This document shows positions 46,823 to 59,702 of a DNA stretch of 64,000 bases, piece by piece; position 1 is the first letter of the stretch, and each line of letters starts with the position of its first letter. Source of the DNA: Cryptomeria japonica (taxonomy: Eukaryota > Streptophyta > Pinopsida > Cupressales > Cupressaceae). Position numbers and translations under genes: made by a program. The notes below the pieces were generated by a model. That model made no database searches, had not been told where the DNA came from, and was given only the letters and a program-made list of their open reading frames with translations. The stretch covers positions 45,025,517-45,089,516 of the forward strand of contig NC_081411.1 of assembly GCF_030272615.1 (NCBI RefSeq), written 5' to 3'.

Positions 46823-48511
46823 ATGATCAATTCCTTGCGGCATTTATATGCATGTGATGTTATTTGATGCATTTATGATTATGTTGTTATATTAATGATG
46901 TGATGCTTCTATATGCTTGATGATGATACATATGAGATGTTTTATGATGCTATGATGTGATGCAATATGTACAAGATGCATTTTATTTTATATGATGCTA
47001 ATTATTATGCGATGTAACATAATTCTATGCTATATGATGTTTATGGTGAATTTTATGTTCTTGTATTAAAATGATTAAAATGTTCTTATTCTATAATGAT
47101 GTATGATGAATGTATATGTGTGATCTAAATTAATTATGCACTAACAAGTGGTGTCTATAGGATGTAATGTGATATATGATATGTATGATATATACTAACA
47201 TATGGTGATGCAAATAGATACTACATGAGATGTAGATATTTTTGGCATGTCATTAGACTCAGTCATGTGATAGCAAGCTACATGGACTTGACAAGGGACA
47301 TGGAGGAAAAAAGAGAAAGGAGGATGGAAGGTAGAAGACATGGAGGTGAAAAGAGCTTCTTGTGCTATTATCATCATTGATCTTTATTATGGAAAATAGG
47401 TTATGACCATCCAGGTATAAGTTTGACCTAGAAAATCATTTTATCCATTTGCATGGAGATCAGACAATCATAAGAAAGGAATGTCTTGGTTCACACTAAA
47501 CTCACAGTGTCCTCATATCCTTGGACAAGCCATAGTGTTACTAAGAGATAATCCACAAACAAAAAATAGGTGAACATACCCCATCCTCACCTTTCTAGTC
47601 AAAGACATCTTGGAGATAGAATCTCTAGTCAGAGACAACTTGGAAAAGATAAAAGACATGTCACCATGAAAGATAAAATCAAAAGAAAACCAAGACATGA
47701 CACCAACATCCAATGAAATCCTCAATTTATCTGTGTTTCTTTCCACATATCTTAAATGTTTGGTCTAGTCACAATATGGATATCTTGATAAAGGATAGAT
47801 TATGCTAACAACCATATTTTTGCCAATGTCTACTAAAAGATTTGATTTGTTGAAATCTCACTACTACTTGCATCTCATCTGAAATTGGCTGAATCCATGA
47901 AATTGATACTTTATTGAAGAGAAGAATGGAACTTTATTGCAAATCAGTGATGCAAATGATCTTTTATTGTAGATTGTACACAAAAAAGATGAAGGAATAA
48001 AAAGACAAAAAAATGATACTCCTCAAAACATGCGATGCTCAAGGTTCCACTTCCATCACTAGATTTAGGGTTTTTCCCCAAGTTACAAATTGGACCTGAT
48101 TTATTATGAAAAGAAAATGTGGATGAAAAAGGTGTGGAAAATAGGTTTTATTATGGATGATGAACTAAGCTTCGGTAGATCAATAACAAGCCATGATGAG
48201 AATAGGCAAATTTATTATGGGAGGAAAGGTTGTGGGTGTGTGCAATGTGAAATGGTGAAACTAAATCCTAAAAGGAGGAGGAACAAAGTCCCTATACATG
48301 GCACCAGTAACCCAGTTTTCACCATGGTACTTGGCTAGGGTGCCACCTAAGTGGTATTCATCATTAGAATAATTTATTTCTCTTTACTCCTTTTTTTTTG
48401 TTTGTTTTACAAGGTGCCTGTTTTCCATGTTTTCATTGAGTAATGATTTTATTGAACTTTTATGATTTTTTGATATTTTTGATATTTTTGATTGAGATAC
48501 TCTAGAACTAT
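46823..48511. other. E2 spacer between PMD and pol
   Basis: Counterpart of 22855-24457 in E1: the GATG-rich tract (46850-47180), then conserved non-coding DNA with recognisable blocks (GTCATGTGATAGCA, ATCTCTAGTCAGAGAC, CCCAGTTTTCACCATGGTAC). No gene supported. Confidence 0.55.
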
Positions 48512-51500
48512 GTATAGAACTGATGAAGGTGCATGTTGTTGATAAGATCTTCTAGATTTTTCCCTTCTAGTACAAAAAGTTGGTATGCACTTGATCCATA
48601 TGTTGTTATGATGACGTAAGGGCCAAGCCAATTTGGTTCAAACTTATTCTTCTTCTCTCTAATTTGTTGATTCTTAGGAATCCCCTAATTACTTAGCCAC
48701 ACACCTCAAATGTGCAAGGCTTCACCTTGTGGTTATAATTTTAACTCATATACTGCGAATATGCCGAGATAATTAAAAGTAGTTTATTTATGTGCATCCA
48801 ATAGTTCCAAATCTTGTAAGCGAGAGACCCTATAGTCTTCATCACTGATCATTTCATGCAAAGAAACCCATAGAGATGGCAACTCCACCTCGATAGGAAA
48901 GATATTTTCGACACCATAGACAAGTGAGTAAGGAGTGGGTCTAGTACGTGTGTGAATATTTTTGTGATAAGCCCAAAGTGTAGTGTTGAGTTGAATATGC
49001 CAATTACAACTAGCATCATCGATTGCCTTCTTAAGGATTTTGAGAATAGTTTTATTGGATGCCTTAGCTTGGCCATAACCTTGAGCGTAATATGGAGTAC
49101 ATAAATGATGATAGATATGGAATCAATCACAATTCTCATGTACATCTTGATTATTGAAAAGACACTCATTATTTGTGACAATAGAGAGAGGGAGACCACA
49201 TCGACAAATGATATAGTTTAGGATAAAAGTTTCAATTTTCTTTCTAATGACTTGGGTGAGAGGAATGACCTCAATCCACTTTGCAAAATAATTTGTGATT
49301 GTGATGATGAGTTTGTGACCATTAGAAGAGAGAGGATGAATCTTACCTATGAGATCGAGCCCCCACTAATAGAAGGGCCATAGAATGGCAATCAATCGTG
49401 AATGAGATCTGCATGAATCTTACACTGCTTACACTTTTTGGAAAACTAATATGAGTCTTTTTCCATAGTGAGCCAATAGGATCTAGTCCTCACGAGTTTC
49501 TTGGCTAAGGTTAGATCACTAGAGTGAGCACCACATATGCCTTCATGAGATTCACATAATGCAGTATGAGCTTCATTAGTTTCTAAACATCTAAGGAGAG
49601 TACCATCTATACCCTAACGATAAAGGGTATCAAGTAAGATGACATAGAGGGAAGATTGGGGAATGAAAGTACAATGTTGATTGTTAGAGAGGTCCAGTGG
49701 AAGGATATTGTGATAGAGGTAAGTGAAAATGCTACCGTACAAAGGGGAATTGGGACCAATAACACATATCATTTCTATTGGAGCAATCCCATATGAGAAA
49801 ACTAAAAGATTAACCACCAAGAACTTATAGAAGGTCTTGTTCTAAGGCATGTCAATCAAAAAAGTAATAGTAGCAACAACATCTGCAACACGGTTATTAT
49901 CTCTTGGAATTTGTTTGAATACTATCTATGTGAAGTATTGCTTGAAATCATCGATCATTTTCTTATATAGAATTAACTTTTCATGTTTGGTTTGATAGTC
50001 ATCATTTACTTGGAAAATCACAAGTTGAGAATCCCTAAAAACATGAAATTTTTAGATCTTCCATTGGACTGCGATTCGTAGACTTGTTGTTAATGCTTCA
50101 TATTCTTCTATGTTGTATATGCAAGGCAATGATAATTGGTATGACTTAGGAATAACATCCCCTTGAGGTATGATAAAAAGAATGTCATCTCCTGTACCAT
50201 GTTACATGTATGAACCATCAAAGTATAGTGGTCAAGGCTTTGAATTTTTCATCATAAGGATAGATTCATCTGGGAATTTTGAGAAAATGGGAGTATCATC
50301 CATCATAGATGCATCTTCTAGTTGGTCTACAATAGCTTGTCCTTTAATTGCGTTTCTATCAAAATATTCAATGATAAACTCACTCAACATCAGAACCCAT
50401 TTATCTAATCTATTTGTAAGAATTCCTTTGTTGAGAAGGTACTTGAGCGAGTGTATTCTTGCAATGAGATTGGTTTTTTGAGTTAGCATGTAATGATGCA
50501 ATTTCTACGAGGGAATAATCATGGCAAGATAGGCACACTAAATTGGAATATAATTAAGCTTGTAACCAACCAATGCCTGACTGATGTAATATATAGCTCT
50601 TTCTTTGTCATCATGATCCTATTGTGCTAAGAGTACCCCCAATGTTGTCTGTGTAGTAGATATGTAGAGTAATAGGAGTTTTCCTTGAATAGGTGGTATC
50701 AAAACTAGTGGATTTAAAAGATAGTATTTGAGTATCTAAAAGGCCTATTGACACTTATCAATCAAAACTAGTGGATTTAAAAGATAGTATTTGAGTATCT
50801 AAAAGGCCTATTGACACTTATCATCCCACTTGAACATGACATTCTTGTGCAATAGGTGTTGAAAAGGATGAAATTTATCTAGAATCTTTGCAATAAATCT
50901 ACATATTTATTAAATTCTTCCTTGTAGAGACCAAAGTTGGCTAATATTCTTTGGCAATGGCATCTCTAATATAGCCCAACTTTTGTTTGATCTTCTTCAA
51001 TTCCTCTTTGTGAGACAATGTATCCAAGGATTTTCCTGGAGGTCACCCCAAAGACACACTTCTTGTGATTTAATCTGACTTTGTACTTTTCCGAACGATC
51101 AAAAAACCACTTATAGAACATCTACATGTGTTTCCCTTAAATTAATTTTCCCAAGAGATTATCAAAATAGTCTTCCATTGTGACACACACATGAGATCAT
51201 GAAAAATAGTTGCCATTTCTCTTTGATATGTTGCACCTATATTGTTTAATCCAAAGGGTATAATATTCCAAAAAAAGGCACCCCAAGGATAGGTGAATGT
51301 TGTTTTTTGTTGATATTTAGGTACTATTTTGATTTGATTGTACCCAAAGAATCCATTCATTAAAGATAGCATTACATGACCAACTATGAGATCAACTATT
51401 TGGTCAATGCTTGGCAATGGAAAATCATCTTTAGAACAAGCCTTATTAATGTCTCTAAAATTTGTACATACTTAAATAATGTGATCTGGTTTAATGATAG

Positions 51501-52400
51501 GTACATGATTAGAAATCCACTCCGGGTAGTCATTCCATCTAATGATCCAACATCCAATAATTTCTCAAGTTCCACTTTAATTAACAGTGCCATATATAGA
51601 TGCATCTTTTCAAGTTTTTATTTCACTAGTTTAGCACCTGGAGTAACTATCAAATGGTTCATAAGTAGATCAGGATCCAATCTAGGCATATCACTATATG
51701 ACCATGCAAAGTTGGTTTGGCATTTTATGAAGAAATTTATGAACTTTGGTCTTTGTATTTCTATCAAGAATTGTGCCAAAAGGATGTTGTGTGGTATCCC
51801 CTCTATGCCAATATTTGTCTTGATAGTCTCTTCAATCAACATTGATGATTTTTATTCATAAGATGTCTTGGGGAGAGTGTCAAACCTTCCATCCTCAAGC
51901 ACCTCAAGGAGGTTTTCACAAATGGATGTGTCCTTTCTTTTTACTTTTTTGAGGTCAGACAGTGCCATCATGTGGTTTTCACCATAGACTCATACTTTGT
52001 TTTTTATTTCTGTACTTTTGTGACTGGAAGATTTGGCACCCTCTCCAAAATATGCCATGCTATCAAGTTCCATTATGTATCCTTCTTTGGGGTCCCCAAG
52101 TGGAAGATCATCTTGTATGCCAAGCTAATAAATAAAAGCATCATCATTCTCAAATGTGTCAAGTTGTAGAGGTCCTTGTTGGTCCTAGTCAATGAGCTGT
52201 GGATGAATAAGAGAAAGGCCATTGGTGTGCTCAAAGTCAACAGGGGTGAGGGTTAAGAAAGAAGAGTCTTAGAGTATTTTAATGCACTCATCAGAGTCAT
52301 CACTAATAGTCTCCTCATCACTCTCAATTGTAAAGTTATCCAATTCAGCATCACTAGGAGGACACTCAGTAATGGGACTCTTTACACTTTATAGTTTTGA
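48512..52400 (-). pseudogene. E2 pol fossil
   Basis: Fragments of the same polyprotein as E1, in order. Near 51842-51618 is the block before RT (MLIEETIKTNIG, FAWSYSDMPRLDPDLLMNHL). At 51417-51142 is RT (MLSLMNGFFGYNQIKI, NIGATYQREMATIFHDLM). At 50501-50232 is RNase H (YLLNKGILTNRLDKWVLML). At 49820-49614 is the linker with YGSIFTYLYHNILP, and at 49199-48849 the integrase C-terminal half (ITLKVMAKLRHPIK on a shifted frame). RT catalytic residues could not be read intact. Confidence 0.8.
50698..50823. repeat. 63-bp tandem duplication in E2 pol
   Basis: ATCAAAACTAGTGGATTTAA and the following bases to GACACTTATC occur at 50698 and again at 50761, without a mismatch by eye. E1 has the sequence once (near 26668). 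Sixty-three bases equal 21 codons, so the frame would be kept. Confidence 0.85.
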
Positions 52401-52499
52401 CCTAGATCTTCGAGATGTAGAGGCTTTTGGATCCCAATATGTTTATATCCACTATTCTCCACTATCTTTTTGTTATTGAGATGTAAAATTTGATCATGT

Positions 52500-54227
52500 T
52501 GTTTGACCAACTCTAAATTACTTTCTAAATTTTTCTTCTTTAGTAGGTTCACTTACTTCTCTGAATGTTTTGATGAGCTCATAATCACTGAATGACTTAT
52601 TTGAACCCCATTCCCATTCATTAGAATCTGTGGAATAGTTTTTCTCTTGTTGTTGATGTTGGAGGAAGAACCTTTGATTTGCAATGTTATTTGGGAATTA
52701 TGACCACACAATTTTAGTGGTGCAAATTCAAGTCCTTTGGTACTCTGTTTCTTAGGTACTAGATCTGGTTGTAGTGGCTTAGCTTTAGCTTTATTTTGTA
52801 ATCCCAAAGGTTTTTTTTCCATCATACCCCATATTTTGTAAGAAATTTAATCCTTTTCCATAGTTCTATATGGTATTGTGATGTGATCTTGTGTAGCTTC
52901 CTCAGAATATTTGTAGAGAATTTTGTGGAGGACTTCTTCTTCCATCTCAACCCATTTTAAAAATGTAGTGGGATCCCATTCTATTGTGATTGTAGATACT
53001 TTCTTTGAAGGATGTGGTTGTCCATAGTCCTTAGGAGAATCCATTATTAATCTTTAATACATAGTTTGATTCAAAGTATATTCTACCATGTCATTGTCCT
53101 TGTATCTTTCTTTGAGCTCACCCTGTTTTGATGTAGAATCTTTCAAAGATTTTGGATCAACATATGCTAAAGATGGAGTTGCCTCTCTATTAATTGGGAT
53201 TATTATCTATGATCTTGGTTTATTTTTATTACAATATATGAATGGGTTTAGATCACCTTTGATTGCCACTTCAACTCCATTATAAGGAAATTTAATATAT
53301 TGGTGATATGTTGATGGTACTGCTCTCATTTCGTGTATCAAAGGACATCCCACGAGTATGTTATATGTAATATCTAGAACAAGGACTTGAAAAACCAAAT
53401 CCTTTGTTATTGGCCCAACTCTCAAAGGTAGGGTGACTATTCCTTTGGATGAGAATTCTTCATCATCATCATATGCTTTGATGGTGATCTTATTTCTTGA
53501 ATCCATCATTTGTGTAGAGTATCCCAATTGCAAGATTATTTTCAATGTTTAAATGCTTAGAACTACTCCATCTATCAAGACTCATTTGATATGGACTTTA
53601 TGGAGTAAGGCTTCAATATGGAGGGGTGAATTGTGTGGTTGACATATGGATGCATCATCAGCTTCTATGAATATAAGGAAATGTGGAGTAGAAAGGTATC
53701 CCACCATGTCTTGAAATTAGTCTATGGTCATATCAATGGGTACATAAGTTATTCTCAATGCCTTATTAAGGATATCCTTATGTGAAGAGGATATTAACAA
53801 AATTTCAAAAATGGAAATGAGGGTGAGTGTCTTCCCCAATTGGTCTACAAGGTCATACTCATTCTTGGTAGATGATGAGGTTATGGTCTTAGATGGAATA
53901 CCTTGCAAGGTGGCTTTACATCGATGGGTTGTGACATTAAATTAAAGGGTTGATGAAGATGATGGTCCAATGCCTTTCAAAACAAATTTATTCCTTTGGG
54001 TAGAACCTTCAGAAGTTTTTTCCTTTACAATAATAGTAGAAACATGATTCTTCATTGAAATATGGTGATAGAATCATAATCATAGGGCATCTTAGCATAA
54101 TTATCTTGATTATCTGCTTTGTCTTTTCCTTTATAATGTTTAGGGAATGGTTCCTTAAACATCACATGTTCCTCATTGGAAGTGTGACCATCAACTTATA
54201 TGTCACCCTTGTCAATAAGATCTTGTA
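52500..54227 (-). pseudogene. E2 Gag/protease fossil
   Basis: 53545-53207 aligns with the protease part of E1 (ITIKAYDDDEEFSSKG, TLPLRVGPITKDLVFQVL, YNILVGCPLIHEM). 53908-53717 aligns with the region before it (STKNEYDLVDQLGKT). 53044-52553 aligns with the tail before RT. The sequence breaks off at 54227 where E1 continues into the zinc knuckle. Confidence 0.8.
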
Positions 54228-54926
54228 TGTGTAATACCCTAAAAATGATCATCTAAACCATGGGCCCCTAGTCTCGACAACATCACCAAGGTCCTAACCA
54301 AAGGCAATTAAATTAATCTTGAGTACACAATTAATTTCTTAAATCATCAAATGTCACATGGCAAATTAATCAACCAATATTAATTAAATATTTAATTGAT
54401 CATTCCAAGTAAATCAATTGTAAACAATTATCCTATTTATTTTATTAAATATCCTAGCATATTTAATTAAATAAATCAATTTGCCATTAAATAATCAAAA
54501 TAAGGAATTAATTGACAAAAAAAGAATTGAAAATTTGAGAAAAATCTCAAAAAAGCAATTAAAACATTTAAATATCAAAATTGAATGAAATAGAGAATAA
54601 ATTAGTTTTTTCTCATTTTATCTTAATTTTAGGTCAATTTCCTTTAAAACTGAGAAAATAAGCCAATCACATCAATTCACCTGGATTGCACTTTGTCTTG
54701 GAAAATCTTGACTACTCATCATCATTTGATCTCAGCCATTGGTTTCTTTCTGAATTTTTTATAATTCATGCTCTCATCTCTTATTCAAGGATCCTGGAGA
54801 ATATATTGTTATCATGTTGGTTTTTCTCTAGGTTTATTGATATTTGTGCATTCAGATATTTATATATTAGTTATTTCATACTCATTAGATCATATAGCCT
54901 AATATTGCTTAAATCATGTTAGATTA
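54228..54926 (+). repeat. E3 5' LTR, first part
   Basis: The LTR from its TG start to the copia insertion. It contains AT-rich inverted repeats (ATTAAATATTTAAT near 54383; TATTTATTTTATTAAATA and ATTTAATTAAATAAAT near 54430-54480), similar in style to those of the E1 LTR. No gene. Confidence 0.7.
54922..54926. other. Copia target site duplication, left (GATTA)
   Basis: GATTA precedes the copia LTR start and recurs at 60765-60769. Confidence 0.85.
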
Positions 54927-55722
54927 TGTTGGTATTTTTGATGTGTTGCACTGGTTTTGTCATTGATGTCAACACTTGTCAACACCTATCAGGACTTGGA
55001 GATCTTTGGTTATGTTCATTGGCATGTTTAGTGACTTAAGTATAGTCATCGGTATATGGTTCACCGATAGCTTATATTGTTCACCGGCACTAAGGATGAC
55101 TTGGAGATTACTTGGTTATGTCAAAGACATTGTTTGGACACTTTGTTTTGGTAATATGGTTATTGGTCTAACCAGGTTTGCATATTTGTTGTTACCAGCA
55201 AATAGGTCTAGGTTATGGACCGGCAAGCATTATCTATTCCAAATCAGCACGACACATTATGCAGATAATTTTTTATTATTGTAAATGCATTGAGCTGACA
55301 TGATGCATCGCATATTGATTCATTTGTAATTGATTTTATTGTAATATTCTTAGTGAGCCGACCTACACATTTGGTCTTAGGTTTTGGTATATATGTAAGA
55401 TCTCATTTGTGAGATTATAAATTAGAATGTAATAAGTGGTAGAGCATAAGGTATTTCGGTATATGCAAATATAAGCAGAGCTATACATGCAAACATCATT
55501 TGAAGATTCAAGGAAGGTTATGGAGAAGGAAATCAAAGCTTAACCGGTATTGAATCTAGCATATGAAGATGCTATTTTGAGTAGTACATTATCATTGGAT
55601 TTAACCATCCAATTGTAGTCAGTGTGACTCCCATTTTGTGATTGAGCAGTGAGCTCTAGGAAGTTGGCCTTTCTATATGTGTAGACCCCATATTATACAC
55701 ACATACTATATGCATCAGTATC
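54927..55722 (+). repeat. Copia 5' LTR, 3'-truncated
   Basis: Aligns with 59703-60500 (GATGTCAACACTTGTCAACA, AGGATGACTTGGAGATTACT, TAAGATCTCATTTGTGAGAT) with scattered substitutions, then stops at CAGTATC. Confidence 0.85.
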
Positions 55723-55789
55723 TAGAGATACTTTGGTTGGAAAACATTCAACTTTTGAACTTGAGGAATTTGGTCGTGTTGCTATTCTT

Positions 55790-57671
55790 AACAGATTTAG
55801 CTTTTAAAGCGTCATCATCATCTATAGCATCATCATCATCATCTGAGAAATTTGATTGGAATCCACTCTATGATAGAGAACTTGAAGACATCAAAAGGGA
55901 GAATGAAGAATTGGAAAAACTTGAAGCACTATTTGCAAGGAAAATTCCTAAAGGTCTAGTTGGAAGTAAGTATGAAGGTAAAGCACCATTTAAATGTTTT
56001 AACTATAATAAAATTGGCTATATGGCATGTAGGTGTCCTGATAGACACACAAGATTGAAAGAAGAAGCTAAAAGAACATATAAGCCTAACCCTGAATATC
56101 AGAGATATGAATTTAATAAAAATAGAGACAAATCATGTTATTATGCTGATGAAGGAGTTACTGATGATTCTGATGAGTAACCGATAGACAATGGATGGGC
56201 TTTTGTTTCTATAACAAAAGATCAACCCGCACCTACTGTTCAACTGGTAGAGCAGGCCCTGGCAGCTAAAATTGAAGAAAAAGATGAATGGATCATTGAT
56301 TTTGGATCTTCACATCATATGACTGGTGATAAAAATAAATTCTTAACTTTTTAGGAATACAATGGAGGTCTAGTAATATTTGGGTATGATAAAGGTTTTT
56401 TGATCAAAGGAAAAGTCACTATATATTTTGATGGTAAGCACAATACTGATAATGTTTACTATGTTGAAGGTTTAAAGTATAATCTTATGAGTGTTGGTCA
56501 ATTAGTTGAAAAAGGATTTCAGTTACAATTCAAGAATGGTAAATGCAAAATCATGAACAAAACTAGTTTGGAAATTGCAACTAGTAATCAGACTAGAGGT
56601 AATATCTTTCATTTGAATATCAATGAGAAAGCATGTTTGATTGCATATATTGATGAAAGTTGGTTATGGCATAAGAGACTTTGTCATGTAAACTTTGATT
56701 GCATTGTGAAGATTAGTACAACTAAGGCAGTAAGGGATTTACCTAAGATTATTAAACCTTCCAATCCGGTATGTAAGGAATGTCAATTTGGAAAGCAAGT
56801 TAGAACAACTTTTAAGAGTATTCTAGAGAAATCTAATAATGTTCTTGACTTAATTCATACTGATTTATGTGGTCCGGCAAGAACTATAAGTCTACAAGGA
56901 GATAGATATTTTATGCTAATCATTGATGACTATTCTAGAATGTGTTGGGTTACTTTTCTCAGGGAGAAATTAGAAGCTTTTGGGAAATTCAAATTATTCA
57001 AGGTAATGGTAGAGAATGAAACCGGTAATAAAATCAAATGTTTAAGATCAGATCAAGGAGGTGAATTCACAACTAAGGAATTTAATACTTTCTGTGAAGT
57101 GAATGGAATCAGAAGACATTTATCAACACGTTGGACACCCCAGCAGAATGGAGTTGTAGAAAAGAAGAACATAACTATGCAAGATGCAGCTAGAAGCATG
57201 ATATCAGAAGAAAACCTACCTCATGTGTATTGGAGAGAAGCAGTGAATACCGTGGTTTACACATTCAACATAGTTCACATCAAAGGTGAAACCAGTAAGA
57301 CCCCTCATGAACTATGGTTTGGTAATACTCCTACTCTTAAATATTTTAGAATATTTGGAAGCAAATGTTATGTTAGGAGAGATGAGTATATTGGCAAATT
57401 TGATCCTAGAAGTGATGAAGGAATATATCTTGGTTATTCATCTAAGAGCAAGGTATATAGATATTTTAATAAAAGATTGCAGAAAATTGTTCAAAGTGCA
57501 AATGCGAAGATTGATGAGCAACTTAGAGGCAATTCAAGGTCAATCGACTCTGAACCGGCAATAGAAATAATCACAAATGAACCTACAATGATTATGCCAG
57601 TACAGAATGTTGATCTAGTCACACCAACATCATCTAAGAATTCCACAGTGACTGAAGAACAACACAAGTAA
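55790..57671 (+). pseudogene. Copia Gag (partial), protease and integrase
   Basis: One frame with stops at 56178 and about 56352. Gag begins with a Ser-rich run, then ELEDIKRENEELEKLEALFA and a zinc knuckle CFNYNKIGYMACRC in which a Cys and the His are both Tyr. The protease site reads WIIDFGSSHHMTGD, with Phe in place of Ser in the DSG-type site. Integrase has the HHCC finger (LWHKRLCHVNF ... CKECQFGKQ near 56660-56800) and the core: D in HTDLCGPA near 56855, D in RSDQGGEF near 57045, and E in PQQNGVVEKKN near 57150. These integrase residues are intact. A frameshift follows after 57671. Confidence 0.85.
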
Positions 57672-57679
57672 ATACACCT

Positions 57680-59317
57680 AGGTATGTAAGATTAAATCAC
57701 TCTAAAAGTCAAATAATTGGGAACAAGTATCAAGGAGTTATGACCAAAGGAAGACTAGCAAATGAAGAGGTATGTCTAATTTCTCAAATTGAACCAACAT
57801 CAGTTATTGAGGGATGTGAAGATAAATATTTGATTAAAGCTATGGAAGATGAATTGGAACAAATTGAAAAGAATAACATGTTGGTTCCCTGGCCTAAAAA
57901 GAAAAATGTAATTGGAACTAAATGGGTATTCAGAAATAAACTTAATGAAAATGGTAAAGTAATCAGAAAAAAATCAAGATTAGTGTGTAAGGGATATTCA
58001 TAGAAAGAAGGAATTGATTATAATGAAACCTTTGCACCAGTAGCTATAATTGAGGTAGTCAGACTATTCTTAGCTTTTGCAGCATGCAAGAACTATAATG
58101 TATATCAAATGGATGTTAAATGTGCATTTCTAGATGGTGATCTTGAAGAGGAAGTTTACATTGAACAACCTGATGGATTTTCTTTGACAGATGACAAAGA
58201 TATGGTTTTCAAGTTAAGGAAAGCTTTATCTGGATTAAAGCAAGCTCCTAGAGCTTGGTATGCTAGATTGGACAAATATCTTTTGAAGCTTGGTTACACT
58301 AAAGGTAATGCTGACAACAATATATACTACAAAGTGACTAATGATGACATCTTGGTTATTGAAGTTTTTGTTGATAATATCATTTTTGGAGGAGAAGATG
58401 GATTGTGTAAAGACTTTTCTAATAAGACTTAGGGAATTTGAAATGTCTATGATTGGGGAGATAAAATTCTTTTTAGGATTGCAGATTTCACAGACTGATA
58501 AAGGTATATTCATAAACTAATCAAAGTACTGGAAGGAATTACTTAAGAAATTTGGCATGGAAAACTCTAAACCAGTTAGTACACCTATGACTACAACTGA
58601 TAAACTATCATTGAAGGATGAATCAACACCTGTTAATCCAACAAGGTACAAGTCCATGATTTGAGGTTTATTGTATTTGACACAAACAAGACCTATATTA
58701 TGAATGCAGTATATATTGTTTCAAGATTTCAAAGCAATCCTAAAGAAAATCATGAATCACCAGTGAAAAGGATTTTTCGTTATCTACAAGGAACAACAAA
58801 TCTTAGTTTATGGTATCCTAAAAATGAAAATTTTGATTTATGTGCATACACAGATGCAAATTGGGTAGGAGATGTAGATGATAGAAAGAGCATCATCGGC
58901 AAAGCACTCTTTCTTGGTTGCAGATTGATTTCATGTTTGAGCAAGAAACAGAGTTCCACACCTTTAGCAACAACAAAATTAGAATATGTTGCAGCAACAA
59001 CTAACTATACCCAGGTATTATGGATTAAAAAAATGTTGAAGGATATAAAGGTAAAATGCAAAGAACCTATAACCATTTACTGTGATAATATGGCAACAAT
59101 TGATATATCTAAGAAACCGGTATTTCACTCTAAAACTAAACATGTTTCTATGAAATTCAATTTTCTGAAAGAGAATGTTGAAGAAAAAGAAGTGAAATTA
59201 GTTTATGTGAATACTAAAGAGAAAATTGCAGATATTTTTATGAAGCCTTTGCCTAAGGAAACTTTTGAATATCTCAGAGAGCAACTTGGAGTTATACCCT
59301 CACCGGTAGAGACTTAG
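57680..59317 (+). pseudogene. Copia reverse transcriptase and RNase H
   Basis: RT starts in the block NVIGTKWVFRNKLNENGKV near 57905-57960 and includes VYQMDVKCAFLDGDLEEEVY near 58090-58165 and LSGLKQAPRAWY near 58230-58262. The active-site YVDD is FVDN at 58367-58378, so the second Asp is lost. Frameshifts near 58400 and 58690 and stops near 58000, 58518 and 58663 break the frame. RNase H has AYTDANWVGDVDDRKS near 58845-58890, KLEYVAATTNYTQVLW near 58977-59025, and the tail KTKHVSMKFNFL. It ends at TAG, 59317. Not functional. Confidence 0.87.
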
Positions 59318-59689
59318 ACAGTTGATGCTTGACATCAAACTGACAGACTTAAATGAGAAATCTTTTTTCCAACTTTGATGAGGAGAGCTACTTCTTAGGG
59401 GGAGTAGTTGGATAAATTGGATAAGATGGTATTTTGTAATAAGTTATATGAACTGTTTTATTTGGTTTTTGTATTACTTTGGCATTTGATGTCAAAGAAG
59501 GAGAGATATCTATGGAAAAATAGATTATTCTTTGGGGAGAGATTATTCATTGGGGGAGAGATTGTTACTCTCTGTATCTGTATTTTGATTTCTAGTTAAT
59601 GATCTCTTTGGGAGATTGTTGGTTTTTAGTTTTTGGCATTTCTGCTTTGGCACTTAAATGGTTTTTCCATCTTGTGTTGTCATCAATGC
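59318..59689. other. Copia 3' untranslated spacer
   Basis: Between the RNase H stop and the polypurine tract. AT-rich, with a repeated GGGGAGAGATTATTC / GGGGGAGAGATTG near 59535-59565. No gene. Confidence 0.6.
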
Positions 59690-59702
59690 CAAAGGGGGAT
59701 AT
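59690..59702 (+). other. Copia polypurine tract
   Basis: CAAAGGGGGATAT directly before the right LTR TGTTGG. Confidence 0.8.

Larger units (their letters stand above)
42656..54227 (-). mobile_element. E2: older Ty3/gypsy Tat-type element, same family as E1, 5' part outside
   Basis: Minus-strand element with the same order as E1: 3' LTR (42656-43286), PMD gene on the plus strand, spacer, integrase, RNase H, RT, protease and Gag. It stops at 54227 inside the Gag zinc-knuckle region, where E3 is inserted; the remainder should lie beyond the window. Many more stops and frameshifts than E1 show it is older. Confidence 0.88.

Noticed and set aside
46482-46872. Overlapping open frames of Tyr, Ile, Val, His and Cys on both strands
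   Set aside because: They are translations of the AT/GT microsatellite.
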